Below, in pieces: positions 34,189-47,359 of a DNA stretch of 64,000 bases. Every line of letters starts with the position of its first letter. Within the stretch, counting starts at the first letter, position 1. Made by a program: the position numbers and the translations under genes. The notes below the pieces were generated by a model. It was given only the letters and a program-made list of their open reading frames with translations, had not been told where the DNA came from and did no database searches. This DNA comes from Oryzias latipes (Eukaryota > Chordata > Actinopteri > Beloniformes > Adrianichthyidae): the NCBI RefSeq assembly GCF_002234675.1, contig NC_019860.2, positions 17,166,536 to 17,230,535 of the forward strand. The letters run 5' to 3'.

Positions 34189-35376
34189 TTAGTTGATGTA
34201 TTTCAGAAAATCATCAAAATAGAGTTCATCACAGAAATCTTCTGAAATACATTCTCTGAGGAGCTGAGGTAGTGATGGATCTTCCTCCCATGAAGAGGAA
34301 GATTCTTCTGGTTCTTCCTCAACATTTAGTTCCATCTCAAAATTTGCTCTCCTCTCTGTCAGTTCAGATCCAACATTGGTGTTAGCTGCCTCTTCAAAGC
34401 CTTGTGGGTAATAACTGTTGTCGGTGCTCCTAAAAGTCCAGTTTTCTGGAATCTCTTGTAGAGCTGTGCTCATCTCTTGAAAGTTTGAGTGAACTGGTTC
34501 AGATATTGAAGGTACGTGAGATATTTGGTACTGAATGAAAGGTTCAGGATTTTCGTTTTCCTCTTGTCTGAGCCGTTTGGGTTGATAATCTGGAACATTG
34601 AAAGAATCATCTCTTCCTCTTTTGAGTGACTTTCCAGTTTGTGCGTGAAGATCTTTCTCAAAAGCTCCAGAAGTTTGGGAGTCCAATGATGCTCCTGGAC
34701 TTTCATTAAAAAAGTTATCAGTATTTATTTCAAGAATGTCAAATATGTCCTCAGGGGCAGCAGGAGTTACAGACTCCAGTAGTTCTTCTAAATGTTTTTC
34801 TGCAGAGACATTCTCTGAAGCAGATTCATGGACGGGGCGAGCTGGGGGTTGTGGATGAGACTGCCATAAGTCCAGAGATTCTGTGGGTACCTTTGTCAAA
34901 TCTGGTCCCATCTCAAAGTTTTTTGTTCTCTTTTTCTGATCGTTTTCCTCTTCAGAAGGCCGTGCGGTAGATGTTCCACGTCTTCTCCTATAACCTAAGC
35001 TTTGTCTGTGAGGGTCTAGAGCCAGCCAGTTTGTGAGGTGGTCAGGCTCCTCAGATAGGCTAGGGACTTGGTAATGATTGACAGGTTCAGGATGTCTGAG
35101 TCGTTTGGGTTGATAATCTTGAACCTTTAAAGAATCATCTCTTCCTCTTTTGCGTGATTTTCCAGTCTGTGCTTGAACATTTCTCTCCAAAGCTCCAAAA
35201 GTTTGGCAGTTTAATGATGCTCCTGGATTTTCGTTGAAAAAGTTGTCAGTATTTTCAACAAGGGTGTCAGGCATGTTGTCAGGGGCAGGAGCAGTTACAG
35301 AGTCAGGGAATTCAGTTAAATCTATAACTTCAAAGACATCGAAAAAGTCTTGATCCATCTCAGTTGTGTTCATCAT
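34189..35376 (-). CDS. Array gene copy, U4 (395 aa)
   Basis: An intact copy whose product is identical to that of U2. Confidence 0.8.
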   Translation of the reverse strand: MMNTTEMDQDFFDVFEVIDLTEFPDSVTAPAPDNMPDTLVENTDNFFNENPGASLNCQTFGALERNVQAQTGKSRKRGRDDSLKVQDYQPKRLRHPEPVNHYQVPSLSEEPDHLTNWLALDPHRQSLGYRRRRGTSTARPSEEENDQKKRTKNFEMGPDLTKVPTESLDLWQSHPQPPARPVHESASENVSAEKHLEELLESVTPAAPEDIFDILEINTDNFFNESPGASLDSQTSGAFEKDLHAQTGKSLKRGRDDSFNVPDYQPKRLRQEENENPEPFIQYQISHVPSISEPVHSNFQEMSTALQEIPENWTFRSTDNSYYPQGFEEAANTNVGSELTERRANFEMELNVEEEPEESSSSWEEDPSLPQLLRECISEDFCDELYFDDFLKYIN

Positions 35377-35697
35377 AATCGTTTGATTATAATAAAATTA
35401 TAGTATAAACCATAGAACCGTGGTTTGTGCTACAATTGCAGCAGTTAGATACAATGGGGTATATGCAGAGAATTTTACCGATATCACTGATAATTGTGAT
35501 GTCATCCACTGTATAAAGAGATCAAATGACACACACATGACATGTGTGTCATGTGTTTGTCACACACATGAGACACACATGACATGACATCACATGATGT
35601 CAGATGACATAACTTGACATTACATTATATCATCCACACAGTGATGTCATGTTTGTGAGAATTTTCTCTGTGTTTAAAATCTTGAGCCACACCCACA

Positions 35698-35885
35698 TAC
35701 GAGTCGCATGGTTAACTTGGCAATGTTTTACGCCGGATGCCCTTCCTGACGCAACCCTCTCGATTGATCGGGGCTTGGGACTGGCACAGACAAGGAGAGA
35801 AGGGAATAGGGAGCAGCCCGGATTCGAACCCTGGTTCCACGTTCGGAAGGTGCCGCATACCAGCACGAGCTAAACCGGCTCCCTT
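35698..35885 (-). mobile_element. tRNA-derived SINE, 3'-truncated, U4
   Basis: Identical by eye to the U1 and U2 copies. Confidence 0.8.
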
Positions 35886-36054
35886 AGGCAATTTGATTAT
35901 ATAAATATTGATAAATATTATATAAATAATGAGTAACATCTAAAAAATATTTCGTCTTTTTGCCACAAATATAAATTCAGGTTGCTTTGGTGATTTAGGT
36001 AGGGGGAGTGATTCTAATCTGGAATTCTATAACATTCTTGCTAGGAAGTCGTAT

Positions 36055-36347
36055 CAACAGAGAGGCTCTCCAGCTGAGAGACTCCTTCATGATCCACTTT
36101 CCTGCAGAGGGAGCAGACCCATGGCAGCTCCAGAATCCTGTTTTCTGTCCTCCAAGGACTGACCCACAACGGCTCTTTTGAGAGCCACCCACAGAACCTT
36201 TAAGAGCTTGATTCTCTCTTTTTCACAGTTTTTACTCCAAACTTTTAAAGTACTACATTAGTTGAAAAGGTAAGAGATGAAAACAGGTAAAATAGTACAT
36301 TTGGAAAGAAGCAGAACTGCCATCTTCCGTGTAAAATCACACTCCTA
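36055..36347 (+). repeat. Left palindrome arm, U4
   Basis: A 293-bp arm with the stem-loop at 36171-36186. Confidence 0.85.
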
Positions 36348-36417
36348 TAAAGTACGGACCAAAAGTTTCTCATTTAAAAGAGTTTTCTTTATTTTCATGA
36401 CTATGAATATTGTAGAG

Positions 36418-36944
36418 TTCCTCTTTCCCTCTCCCCTCCTGGGGAGTGGGAGTGCTTCCAGATTCCAGTTGGCTCATCTGTGCTCCTGTTCCTGACAGTG
36501 TACCTCGCCTTTGCTCCCGCTCCTACTCCTGGCTGTGTTTCCTGTCTCCGGCTCGACTCGCGCCCTTGACTGTCCCCCCAACCACGGCTGGATGAAGCTC
36601 GTCTGCTGGACTTTATATATGTAGTAGTAGGGTTAGATAAGTTAATTCTTTTCTAAGAGTTCTGGTAAATCGCCTGTCCGTCCTGGGGGAAGATCCCTCC
36701 TTCATGTGGGCACCCCTGAGGTTTCTTCGTTTTTTCCGGAATCCGTTTTTTTAGGAGTTTTTCCTTACCGCGAAGGGGGGTCTAAGGGCAGGGATGCCAG
36801 TATGGCTTAGTCAGTTTGTAGTTCATTTTAGTATTTTCCTATTGAACTCTTTGTATTCATGATCCTTTTGAGTTCATGTTTCACTTCGAAGCCCATCTAG
36901 ACGACTGTTGTTGTGATTTTGGGCTATACAAATAAAATTGAATT
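36418..36944 (+). mobile_element. ATTGAA-tailed retroposon, U4
   Basis: Identical by eye to U2. Confidence 0.72.
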
Positions 36945-36958
36945 GAAGGCATCAAAAC

Positions 36959-39900
36959 TAGGGATGGCCCGTTTGACACGGGGCTTCGGCGCGCGGTTCA
37001 CCTTCATGAAACAGAGTGTTTCGGCACAATGTTTCAAAGCGTGTGTCAACCAGCGCAGATCACGTGATTGATGACGTATGACGCGCCAAATGCATCACTC
37101 ACCTGAACCAGGTTTCAGATCTCAGGTGTGTTTGATCAGAAGGGCGCGCTGTTGTCTATAAATACAGATGAATCCCAAACAACGTTTCCCGACCAGTTCT
37201 GTTGTTTCCCGTGTATCGTAAGAATCAACGTCATGGCACCCGGTAAAAAACGTTCTGTGGCTTGGGATCATTTCAACTTGATTTCTCCAAATAAGGTAAT
37301 ACACTATTAACGTTATTTTATTAGTAGCCATTGCTGATTATGTCAGTTTTATAGGTATGTCTGTCAGTTGAAAGGAATCATTTTTATTCTTTCCATTTTT
37401 TTTTTTAGGTGCAATGTTTGATTTGCAAACATGAATTTGCATTTAATGATAGTACATCCTCCATGATGCGACATCTCCGCTCCGTTCATCATGTTGAAAC
37501 TCCGCAGTCGGCAAATCAAGCCTTCAATCCACCTTGTATTGGTAATAAGAATATATCCAACTAATGGCACACTAAGAACTGAAACAGATGGTAGTGGAAA
37601 AAGTGGAAAAATCAGTGACATGTGAATGCTGAGGTTCCGGGTTTCGAGGCTCAGCTTCTACAATTAATTTTTTTTTTTTCTTCATATGTATATTTTGCAG
37701 TGTCAAGAAAGCAAGAACTTGATTCTGCATTGGTGGATATGATTGTAATGGATGCACAACCATTTTAAATTGTTGAAGACAAAGGCTTCAAGGTAAGGTG
37801 GCTAATATTATATAGCATTTACATTATTTGTTTTTGTGTACATAATAAGCTGTATTTTATTTGTCACTATTAGGCTTTTGTCAACCTTTTGGACCCATCC
37901 TACATAATTCCTAATAGGAAGGCCTTGAGGACAATGGTGGAGGAGAAGTACAAAGCCAAAAAGGAGAAGGCTTTAGATGTGGTTAGCAGGGCCTCTGCTG
38001 TCAGCCTTACAGCAGACATGTGGACATCCATTAACATGGACGCTTACTTGGCTGTAACATGCCATTTTTATCACCGAGGAGGTAGGTATCCCCTGCTTTG
38101 TGCAATGCTTTGGTTTATGTATCTCAGTTTGACTTTGTTCATTCTAGGTGGAGCTGGCCTCTGTGGTCTTGGGGGTTCTGAAGTTTCCCCAAACCCACAC
38201 TGCAGCTCACTTGGCTGAGGCCAAAAATCTTCTCATGGAAGAATGGGGAATTAAAGGGAAGGTGCGAGCCAGATCAATAAAGTACAAAATCATTCATCAA
38301 TATGGCCTCCCATTCGGAAAAAAATATTATGTAGTTCTAAGAGGGATGGCGGTTTAGGATTACCAAATCTCAAGCTTTATTATTGGGCGGCTCAACTAAG
38401 AGGGTTGGCTGAATGGGTGAGCCAAGATGAGGATACAAATTGGATAAAACTGGAAAACTATGCTTCTCCCTCAGTTTCACTTGAAACAGCACCATTCCTG
38501 GGACAGAAAAAATGGAGAGACCTCAAAATAAGAAACAATTTGATACTGTGTACACAGAGAGTATGGTCAACTGTGAGGAAAAACATTGGCGCCCCCCTGA
38601 CAACTTCAAGAGCACTCAAAATTTCCAAAATAGCAGACTTTTTGCCAAACAAGATAGATCCTGGTTTCTCAGACTGGGGCAAAAAAGGTTTATTAACAAT
38701 ACATCAATTATTTGACGGAGACATCTTAAAATCTTTCAAACAATTACAAGATAAATACGGTATAGATTCCAAGGATTTTTACAGATACTTGCAAATAAGG
38801 GACTACTTAAGGACGTGTGGGGAATGGGAGGCTTTGAGACAACCACCAACTCAAATAGAACAGTTAATGATCAAAAGCATTGTTGATAAATCAAGGAAGA
38901 AGATAGTATCAAATTTGTACAAATGTCTGCAGGCACACTTGTCAGATAATTCATTAGATCTGAAAGGAAAATGGGAATTGGAGGCAAACATTGTCATTGA
39001 GGATGAAAAGTGGGAAACAATCTGTGAGGGGGTTCATAAAATTTCAAACAGTCCTACATGGAATGAGTTCAACTGGAAGATTATGATGAGATTTTTCAAG
39101 ACTCCTTACACCATATCTAAATATGACAAAAATAAATCTGATCTATGTTGGAGGAAATGCAATAAAATTGGAGATCACACACATATTTTTTGGGACTGCC
39201 CTGTTCTGATACCATATTGGCAAGGAATTCAAAACATTATTAAAGTTATAACACAGGTCAACTTGCCATTAAATCCACTTTACTATATAATAGGCATCCT
39301 TCCAGAAGAAGGTATAGAAAAGAAAAAAGTTAAACTTATACAAATCCTTCTACTGGTGGCAAAAAAGATGATTACCAGATCTTGGCTTAAAACCTCACCC
39401 CCGACTTTTGAACAGTGGCTGGAGGCTTTGAGGAAAGTCTATTTGATGGAAAAAATAACAGCTAAACTTCATTTGAGGTCAGAGATGTTTTATGACTTAT
39501 GGACTCCTGTGACTGAACACTTTGGTTGGCCAGATGGATAAATTTTAGCATAGGGTGTTTTTGCAACGGGTCAGTATTGTTTACCTTTACGGGCAGCTTT
39601 TCCACTCATAATCAGTGTACAATGTAATATTTCTTTGTCAATTATTGTTTCATTATTTATTTACTTTTATGGTAATATTTTCTAAGTCCTGGGAAACTGT
39701 TTTTGAAATACTCCTGTTGATACCTTCATTTTTGCTGAGATGCCACTTGTTCTTCGTTCATTTCGTTATGCTGTAAAAGTCAATAATTGATCTGCATACT
39801 TGAATAAAGTGTGTTCAAAAAAGAAAATATGGCCTCCCAATACCTAATATACATTATTTGTGAACATGTAATCTTTCTTCCAGGTGACAGGCCTGGTTAC

Positions 39901-41488
39901 AGACTGTGCTCCCAACATGGTTGCATGTGCTAATATATTACTGCTTCGGCACATAATGTGTTTTGCACATATGCTTAATTTGGTGGTGAAAAAGTCCCTT
40001 GCCCAAACCCCTGAACTAGAGGATATCCGAAGTAAGGGGCGTAGGATTGTCGGTCTTTTTAAATCCAGCACCACAGCGAAGGAGAAGCTGTCAGAGATGC
40101 AGCGACAGCTGGCCAGGCCAGAGCACAAATTAATACAAGAGGTGAAACATTTTCTTTTTTTTAAATCTAAGATTTTACATGTTTTTGCAGTTGTTTATTG
40201 TGTTACTTTCTTCTCTCCTTTAAAATGTGCTTGCTGTCTTATCTTAGGTGGAAACAAGATGGAACAGCACATTTAATATGTTGGAAAGGTTGTTTAAGGA
40301 GAGAGAGCCACTGGGGGCAGCTCTGGCCACCCTCCATACAGACCTTCCTCCACTCACCTCAGAGGACTACCAGGCCATACACCACTGCTTGAGCATTCTT
40401 TCACCGTTTCAAGAGGCCACAGTTGAGCTTTCGACAGAAAAACGAGTGTCAGCATCCAAAGTCATTCCCATGGTCAAAATGCTGAAACATTACATCTCAA
40501 GCAGGTGTGGTCAGATCACACACCCACTTGGTGAAAAACTGGCCACTAACTTGAAGAACAATCTCCATGAGAGGTTTTCAGCTCTGGAGAAGGTCACTGC
40601 TCTGTCAATGGCAACCTTGTTGGACCCAAGGTTTAAAGAGCTGGGGTTCTGCAGCCAAGGCTCTGCCCACACGGCCATAGAGCGACTCACTAAAGAGTGT
40701 GCTGCAACAATGCAGGCGCTACTTCCAGAGGCACAGCCACAGTCGCCACCTAGAGAAAGTCCTTCAAGTCAGCAGGAAGATGGTGGTCTCTGGGCCCTGC
40801 TGGACAGCCATGTGGGGGTTCAACAGCAGGTGACCAGCACAACTGCCAGTGCAACAGTGGAGGTTCAGAGGTACAGTAAAGATTAGAATCCTCATCATAA
40901 CTTCTGCTCATTTTAGACTGGTGCATGACAATAGGCTATTAATGTCCTTCTAGGTACTTAAAGGAACCTCACATCCCAAGGACTCAGGACCCACTGAGAT
41001 ACTGGGTTACCCACAAGGTTTTATACCCACATCTCTACAAGCTGGCAATGAAGTTTTTATGCACACCAGCTTCATCTGTGCCTTGTGAGAGGATCTTCTC
41101 CAAGGCTGGCGAAATCGTCAGCCAAAGACGAAACAGGCTGAAGCCCAGCACAGTGGAGAAAATTCTGTTTTTAAATAAAAATCTATAACATGTATCCCAC
41201 CCAGTCATGTTAGACCCTGGTTCACAATCACTCATTCTCACTTTATACATGGCATTCACAATGTAACACAAGCACTTCTCACAAATCTTCAAACATTGTC
41301 TTTGTTTTATTTCCACACTGAAGTGTTACAAGGGCAAGGAACTTAGTGGAGTAGATGATATATGTCCTGTCTGCCACCAGATGCCGCTGTTCTGTGTGGT
41401 TTCGAAGCCCCAAATGCTTCATTCATTTTTCTGGCACATTTACACGAAGCCCCATGAGAGCTTCATGGGGCTTCGATTCCCATCCCTA
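36959..41488 (+). mobile_element. hAT transposon, U4
   Basis: Target duplications at 36951-36958 and 41489-41496. It is 4530 bp and matches U1 throughout by eye, including the exon 3 stop. Confidence 0.95.
38313..39825 (+). mobile_element. 5'-truncated L1-clade LINE in hAT intron, U4
   Basis: The same insertion as U1, with the ORF2 remnant open to 39541. Confidence 0.9.
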
Positions 41489-43009
41489 ATCAAAACTGTG
41501 AATTAACACATGTAGAATTATACTCATGACAAAGTGTGAAACAACTGAAATTATGTCATATTCTAGGTTCTTGATAGTAGCCACCTTTAGCTTTAATCAC
41601 TGCTTTGCACACTCTTGGCATTCTCTTGATGAGCTTCTAGATGTAGTCACCTGTAATGTTTTTCACTTCACAGGTGTGCCCTGTCAGGTTTAATAAGTGG
41701 GATTTCTTGCCTTATAAATGGGGTTGGAACCATCAGTTGTGTTGTGCAGAAGTCAGGTGGATACACAGCTGATAGTCCTACTGAATAGACTGTTAAAATG
41801 TGTTTTATGGCAAGAAAAAAGCAGCTAAGTAAGAGTGACTATCATTACTTTAAGAAATGGAGGTCAGTCAGTCCAAAAAAATGGGAAAACTTTGAAAGTG
41901 TCCCCAAGTGCAGTCACAAAAACCATCAAGCGCTACTTAGAAACTGGCTCACATGCGGACCGCCCCAGGAAAGGAAGACCAAGAGTCACCTCTGCTGTGG
42001 AGGATAAGTTCATCCGAGCCACCAGCCTCAGAAATGGCAGGTTAACAGCAGCTCTGATTAGAGAGCAGGTCAATGGCACACAGAGTTCTAGCAGCAGACA
42101 CATCTCCACAACAACTGTTGAAAGGAGACTGTGTGAATCAGGCCTTCATGGTAGAATATCTGCTAGGAAACCACTGCTAAAGAAAGGAAACAAGCAGAAG
42201 AGACTTATTTAGGCTAAAGAACACAAGGAATGGACATTAGACCAGTGGAAATCTGTGCTTTGGTCTGATGAGTCTAAATTGGAGATTTTTGGTTCCAACC
42301 ACTGTTTTTGTGATACCCAGAAAAAGGTGAATGGGTGACTCTAGATGCCTGGTTCCCACCGTGAAGCATGGAGGAGGAGGTGTGATGGTGTGGGGGTGCT
42401 TTGCTGGTGACACTGTTGGGGATTTATTCCAAATTGAAGGTATACTGAACCAGCATGGCTACCACAGCATCTTGCAGCGGCATGCTTTTCCATCTGGTTT
42501 CATTTTAGTTGGACCATCATTTATTTTTCAACAGGACAATGACCCCAAACACACCTCCAGGCTGTGTAAGGGCTATGTGACCAAGGAGAGTGGTGGGGGG
42601 CTGCGACAGATGACCTGGCCTCCACAGTCACCAGTCCTGAACCCAATCCAGATGGTTTGGGGTGAGCTGGACCGCAGAGTGACGGCAAAAGGGCCAACAA
42701 GTGCTAAGCATCTCTGGGAACTACTTCAAGACTGTTGGATGACCATTTCAGGTGAGTACCTGTTGAAGCTCATCAAGAGAATACCAAGAGTGTGCAAAGC
42801 AGTAATCAAAGCAAAAGGTGGCTACTATGAAGAACCTAGAATATGACATATTTTTAGTTGTTTTACACCGTTTTGTTATGTACATAACTTCACATGTGTT
42901 AATTCATAGTTTTGATGCCTTCGGTGTGACTCTACAATATTCATAGTCATGAAAATAAAGAAAACTCTTTGAATGAGAAGGTATGTCCAAACTTTTGGTC
43001 TGTACTGTA

Positions 43010-43302
43010 TAGCAGTGGGATTTTACGAGGAAGAGGGCAGTTCTGCTCCTTTCCAAATGTACTATTTTACCTGTTTTAATCTTTTACCTTTTCAACTAAT
43101 GTAGTACTTTAAAAGTTTGGAGTAAAAACTGTGAAAAAGAGAGAATCAAGCTCTTAAAGGTTCTGTGGGTGGCTCTCAAAAGAGCCGTTGTGGGTCAGTC
43201 CTTGGAGGAGAGAAAACAGGATTCTGGAGCTGCCATGGGTCTGCTCCCTCTGCAGGAAAGTGGATCATGAAGGAGTCTCTCAGCTGGAAAGCCTCTCTGT
43301 TG
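43010..43302 (-). repeat. Right palindrome arm, U4
   Basis: A 293-bp partner of 36055-36347. Confidence 0.85.
43166..43289 (-). ncRNA. Predicted stem-loop transcript, U4
   Basis: Signals identical to U1. Confidence 0.48.
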
Positions 43303-43828
43303 GCAGCAACCTATTTTATACCTTGCAGCAGCTCGTCTTCAGTTACCACAGCCTCATCTCTGCAGGTTCCTGTGGTGCTGATGAGAAGCTGTGCAGAACA
43401 CGAGAACTTTATACTCTGCTCTGGATCCTCAGTCAGGCGCCAATACAGACCCTACTGTGCAGAGAACATCCTGAAGACATTCTTTACAAGCATGCGGGCT
43501 GGGATAAGTCGTAGTCGAAGATGCACCTCTATCGGGAAAGGAGGCACCCAGGGAATGACTGCATGGGGTTTCTCTGCAGTGGGAAGTGGCCTCATCTGCC
43601 ACAAAGACACGGGGAAGGAGTTCTTGTTTTTTTTTCTCTGGGGATTGAGGACTCATTGGAGACAGACAATTGACTGATCCACTGTGAAGCGTCTAACCAA
43701 AGGTGGATAAAGCCAGTGTTCCACCGTCACTCGTCCTGCTCCAACATCTATCACCAACAACCAACCAAAGTCAGAAGAGGAACTACAGAAAAATCTTTTG
43801 CTTTGGGGGCCTTCAGGACAACATGCCT

Positions 43829-44114
43829 GCTGTCCACTGCCCAGAGGATTTAAAAGCCACCAGACAAGAACTGACTAGTCTGGCTCCAGGGTGGGGCACT
43901 GGTAACTCTTATTGGGGGGAGTAAGTGGATCTAGTACTGAAAAGGTTTTTGTTTGAATCGCCCTTAGTCTGGCCAATCTCCCAGTTCCAGTTTGAGGTGG
44001 AAAACACCACCCGGCTACCGGCTCCTGGGATCATTCGGGCACGCAAACCCCTCCACCACGATAAGGTGGCGATTCAGGGAGGGGATATTTATCAGTCACT
44101 AGCCAATCACTAAC
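43829..44114 (-). repeat. LINE 5'-UTR-like fragment, U5
   Basis: U5 copy; matches U2 and U4. Confidence 0.42.
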
Positions 44115-44218
44115 AATTAACGTGGGGAAGCCGAAGATCTCGGAGAAAACCCACAAGACTGCCAAACTTTAATTTGGTTCATTATCTATACATTTTAGTG
44201 ACTGATGTTTGTTTGTCT

Positions 44219-44220
44219 AT

Positions 44221-44287
<67 letters not shown>

Positions 44288-44290
44288 TTT
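44219..44290. repeat. (TTTA)n microsatellite, U5, 72 bp
   Basis: A pure TTTA tract of intermediate length. Confidence 0.97.
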
Positions 44291-44484
44291 GTGTATTTTA
44301 TTATTTATTTTTAATTGTTATTATTATGGCCCACAGCAGACACTGACCATATTGTTTAGCCTCTAATTCATTAAAAAAAGTCTTTAGAATCTAGGGAAAG
44401 CCGGAGCACCCGGTGAGAACCCACTAATACACAAAGGAACACAAACTATTTTTGCACATAGAGGCATTTGTGCAGAAAAAAAAA

Positions 44485-45002
44485 ATCCATCCATCCATCC
44501 ATCCATCTTCTTTCGCTCATCTGGGACTTTGTCAGGGGGGCAGCAGTCTAAGCAAAGATGCCCAATTCACTTAAAAATAAATTCTTTTTTAGAATCTAGG
44601 GAAAGCCGGAGCGCCCGGAGAGAACCCACTAATACACAAAGGAACACAAAACTATTTCTGCACATAGAGAGATTTGTGCAGAAAAAACACTTCCACACAA
44701 CTTGCACAGATATCCCTCCCCCCGCCCACTTCCTCCATCTCTTCTGGGGGCTGCCCTGAGACGTTCCCAGGCCAGCTGAGAGACATCGTCTCTCCAGTGT
44801 GTCCTGGGTCTTCCCCGGGGCTTCCACCCAGTGGAACATGTCTGGAACACCTCGGTGTCCAGGAGGAATCCAGACCAGATGCTCGAGCCTCCACTGGCTC
44901 CTCTTGATGAGGAGGAGCGGCGGCTCTACTCCTAGTTTTCTCCCGGTGACCGAGCTCCTCCCCCCTGTCAGTGAGGGAGCGCCCAGCCACCATTGTTCAT
45001 TC
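44485..45002 (-). repeat. LINE 3' fragment with GGAT-repeat tail, U5
   Basis: U5 copy, with the shortest tail (44485-44507). It shares several substitutions with U6 and U7 against U1-U4. Confidence 0.72.
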
Positions 45003-45406
45003 CTCCCCCATACCATCATACTACAGTGATGTGTACGATCTTTGTTCACTCAATATTTTTTACATTTTCAATTTTCAAACAATTTATTGTAAATACCATT
45101 AACCCTTTAACTACAGAAACAAGACTAAATCAATAAAAATAAACAATGTATTAAAAAATAGCTTTTCTAACTGTTTTTGATGATTTCCTAATTTGATTTA
45201 TGGGGTCAAATTAGGATGGAAAAAAAAGATTGTAAATTCAAAGAATAGATATTTTACATAAAAACTGGAATTAAACAAAATTAAAACTAAAACTGTTGAC
45301 CAATGAACAATAATGTTAATTTGTAACATCTGCTTTTTTGTGTTGCCAACTTTTTTTTTTTTTTTTTTTGGATGTCTACAATGTTTTTGAATTTTGTTTT
45401 AAAACT

Positions 45407-46594
45407 TTAGTTGATGTATTTCAGAAAATCATCAAAATAGAGTTCATCACAGAAATCTTCTGAAATACATTCTCTGAGGAGCTGAGGTAGTGATGGATCT
45501 TCCTCCCATGAAGAGGAAGATTCTTCTGGTTCTTCCGCAACATTTAGTTCCATCTCAAAATTTGCTCTCCTCTCTGTCAGTTCAGATCCAACATTGGTGT
45601 TAGCTGCCTCTTCAAAGCCTTGTGGGTAATAACTGTTGTCGGTGCTCCTAAAAGTCCAGTTTTCTGGAATCTCTTGTAGAGCTGTGCTCATCTCTTGAGA
45701 GTTTGAGTGAACTGGTTCAGACATTGAAGGTACGTGAGATATTTGGTACTGAATGAACGGTTCAGGATTTTTGTTTTCATCTTGTCTGAGCCGTTTGGGT
45801 TGATAATCTGGAACATTGAAAGAATCATCTCTTCCTCTTTTGAGTGACTTTCCAGTTTGTGCGTGAAGATCTTTCTCAAAAGCTCCAGAAGTTTGGGAGT
45901 CCAATGATGCTCCTGGACTTTCATTAAAAAAGTTATCAGTATTTATTTCAAGAATGTCAAATATGTCCTCAGGGGCAGCAGGAGTTACAGACTCCAGTAG
46001 TTCTTCTAAATGTTTTTCTGCAGAGACATTCTCTGAAGCAGATTCATGGACGGGGCGAGCTGGGGGTTGTGGATGAGACTGCCATAAGTTCAGAGATTCT
46101 GTGGGTACCTTTGTCAAATCTGGTCCCATCTCAAAGTTTTTTGTTCTCTTTTTCTGATCGTTTTCCTCTTCAGAAGGCCGTGCGGTAGATGTTCCACGTC
46201 TTCTCCTATAACCTAAGTTTTGTCTGTGAGGGTCTAGAGCCAGCCAGTTTGTGAGGTGGTCAGGCTCCTCAGATAGGCTAGGGACTTGGTAATGATTGAC
46301 AGGTTCAGGATGTCTGAGTCGTTTGGGGTGATAATCTTGAACCTTTAAAGAATCATCTCTTCCTCTTTTGCGTGATTTTCCAGTCTGTGCTTGAACATTT
46401 CTCTCCAAAGCTCCAAAAGTTTGGGAGTTTAATGATGCTCCTGGATTTTCGTTGAAAAAGTTGTCAGTATTTTCAACAAGGGTGTCAGGCATGTTGTCAG
46501 GGGCAGGAGCAGTTACAGAGTCAGGGAATTCAGTTAAATCTATAACTTCAAAGACATCGAAAAAGTCTTGATCCATCTCAGTTTGGTTCATCAT
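45407..46594 (-). CDS. Array gene copy, U5 (395 aa)
   Basis: An intact copy in the first short unit. It is mosaic: Gln4 as in U6/U7, Asp-Asn-Phe-Phe (44-47) and Glu198 as in U2/U4, Lys275 and Ala353 as in U1/U3. Private changes are His89 (YHPKRLR in the first basic block), Asn126 and Asn169. Confidence 0.8.
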   Translation of the reverse strand: MMNQTEMDQDFFDVFEVIDLTEFPDSVTAPAPDNMPDTLVENTDNFFNENPGASLNSQTFGALERNVQAQTGKSRKRGRDDSLKVQDYHPKRLRHPEPVNHYQVPSLSEEPDHLTNWLALDPHRQNLGYRRRRGTSTARPSEEENDQKKRTKNFEMGPDLTKVPTESLNLWQSHPQPPARPVHESASENVSAEKHLEELLESVTPAAPEDIFDILEINTDNFFNESPGASLDSQTSGAFEKDLHAQTGKSLKRGRDDSFNVPDYQPKRLRQDENKNPEPFIQYQISHVPSMSEPVHSNSQEMSTALQEIPENWTFRSTDNSYYPQGFEEAANTNVGSELTERRANFEMELNVAEEPEESSSSWEEDPSLPQLLRECISEDFCDELYFDDFLKYIN

Positions 46595-46937
46595 AATCGT
46601 TTGATTATAATAAAATTATAGTATAAACCATAGAATCGTGGTTTGTGCTACAATTTCAGCAGTTAGATACAATGGGGTATATGCAGAGAATTTTACCGAT
46701 GATATCACTGATAATTGTGATGTCATCCAGTGTATAAAGAGATCACATGACACACACATGACATGACGTGTGTGTCATGTTTGTCACACACATGAGACAC
46801 ACATGACATGACATCACATGATGTCAGATGACATAACTTGACATTACATTATATCATCCACACAGTGATGTCATATTTGTGAGAATTTTCTCTGTGTTTA
46901 AAATCTTGAGCCACACCCACAGGCAATTTGATTATAT

Positions 46938-47190
46938 CTTCTTCTTTCTCTTTCGGCTTTTCCCATCAGGGGTCGCCACAGCGAATCATCCTAACTTTTG
47001 AGTACGAGTCGCATGGTTAACTTGGCAATGTTTTACGCCAGATGCCCTTCCTGACGCAACCCTCTCAATTGATCGGGGCTTGGGACTGGCACAGACAAGG
47101 AGAGAAGGGAATGGGGAGCAGCCCGGATTCGAACCCTGGTTCCACGTTCGGAAGGTGCCGCATACCAGCACGAGCTAAACCGGCTCCCTT
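46938..47190 (-). mobile_element. Full-length tRNA-derived SINE, U5
   Basis: A complete 253-bp copy between perfect 17-bp target duplications AGGCAATTTGATTATAT (46921-46937 and 47191-47207). On the minus strand it has the tRNA-like head with A and B boxes, then the GTTGCGTCAGGAAGGGCATC body, then GTGGCGACCCCTGATGGG and a purine-rich GAAAGAGAAAGAAGAAG tail. No tRNA gene function is expected. Confidence 0.88.
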
Positions 47191-47359
47191 AGGCAATTTG
47201 ATTATATAAATATTGATAAATATTATATAAATAATGAGTAACATCTAAAAAATATTTCGTCTTTTTGCCACAAATATAAATTCAGGTTGCTTTGGTGATT
47301 TAGGTAGGGGGAGTGATTCTAATCTGGAATTCTATAACATTCTTGCTAGGAAGTCGTAT

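Larger units (their letters stand above)
36348..43009 (+). mobile_element. Tc1-type transposon with nested insertions, U4
   Basis: Both ends are present. The transposase remnant is at 41798-42846. It contains the hAT at 36959-41488. Confidence 0.9.
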
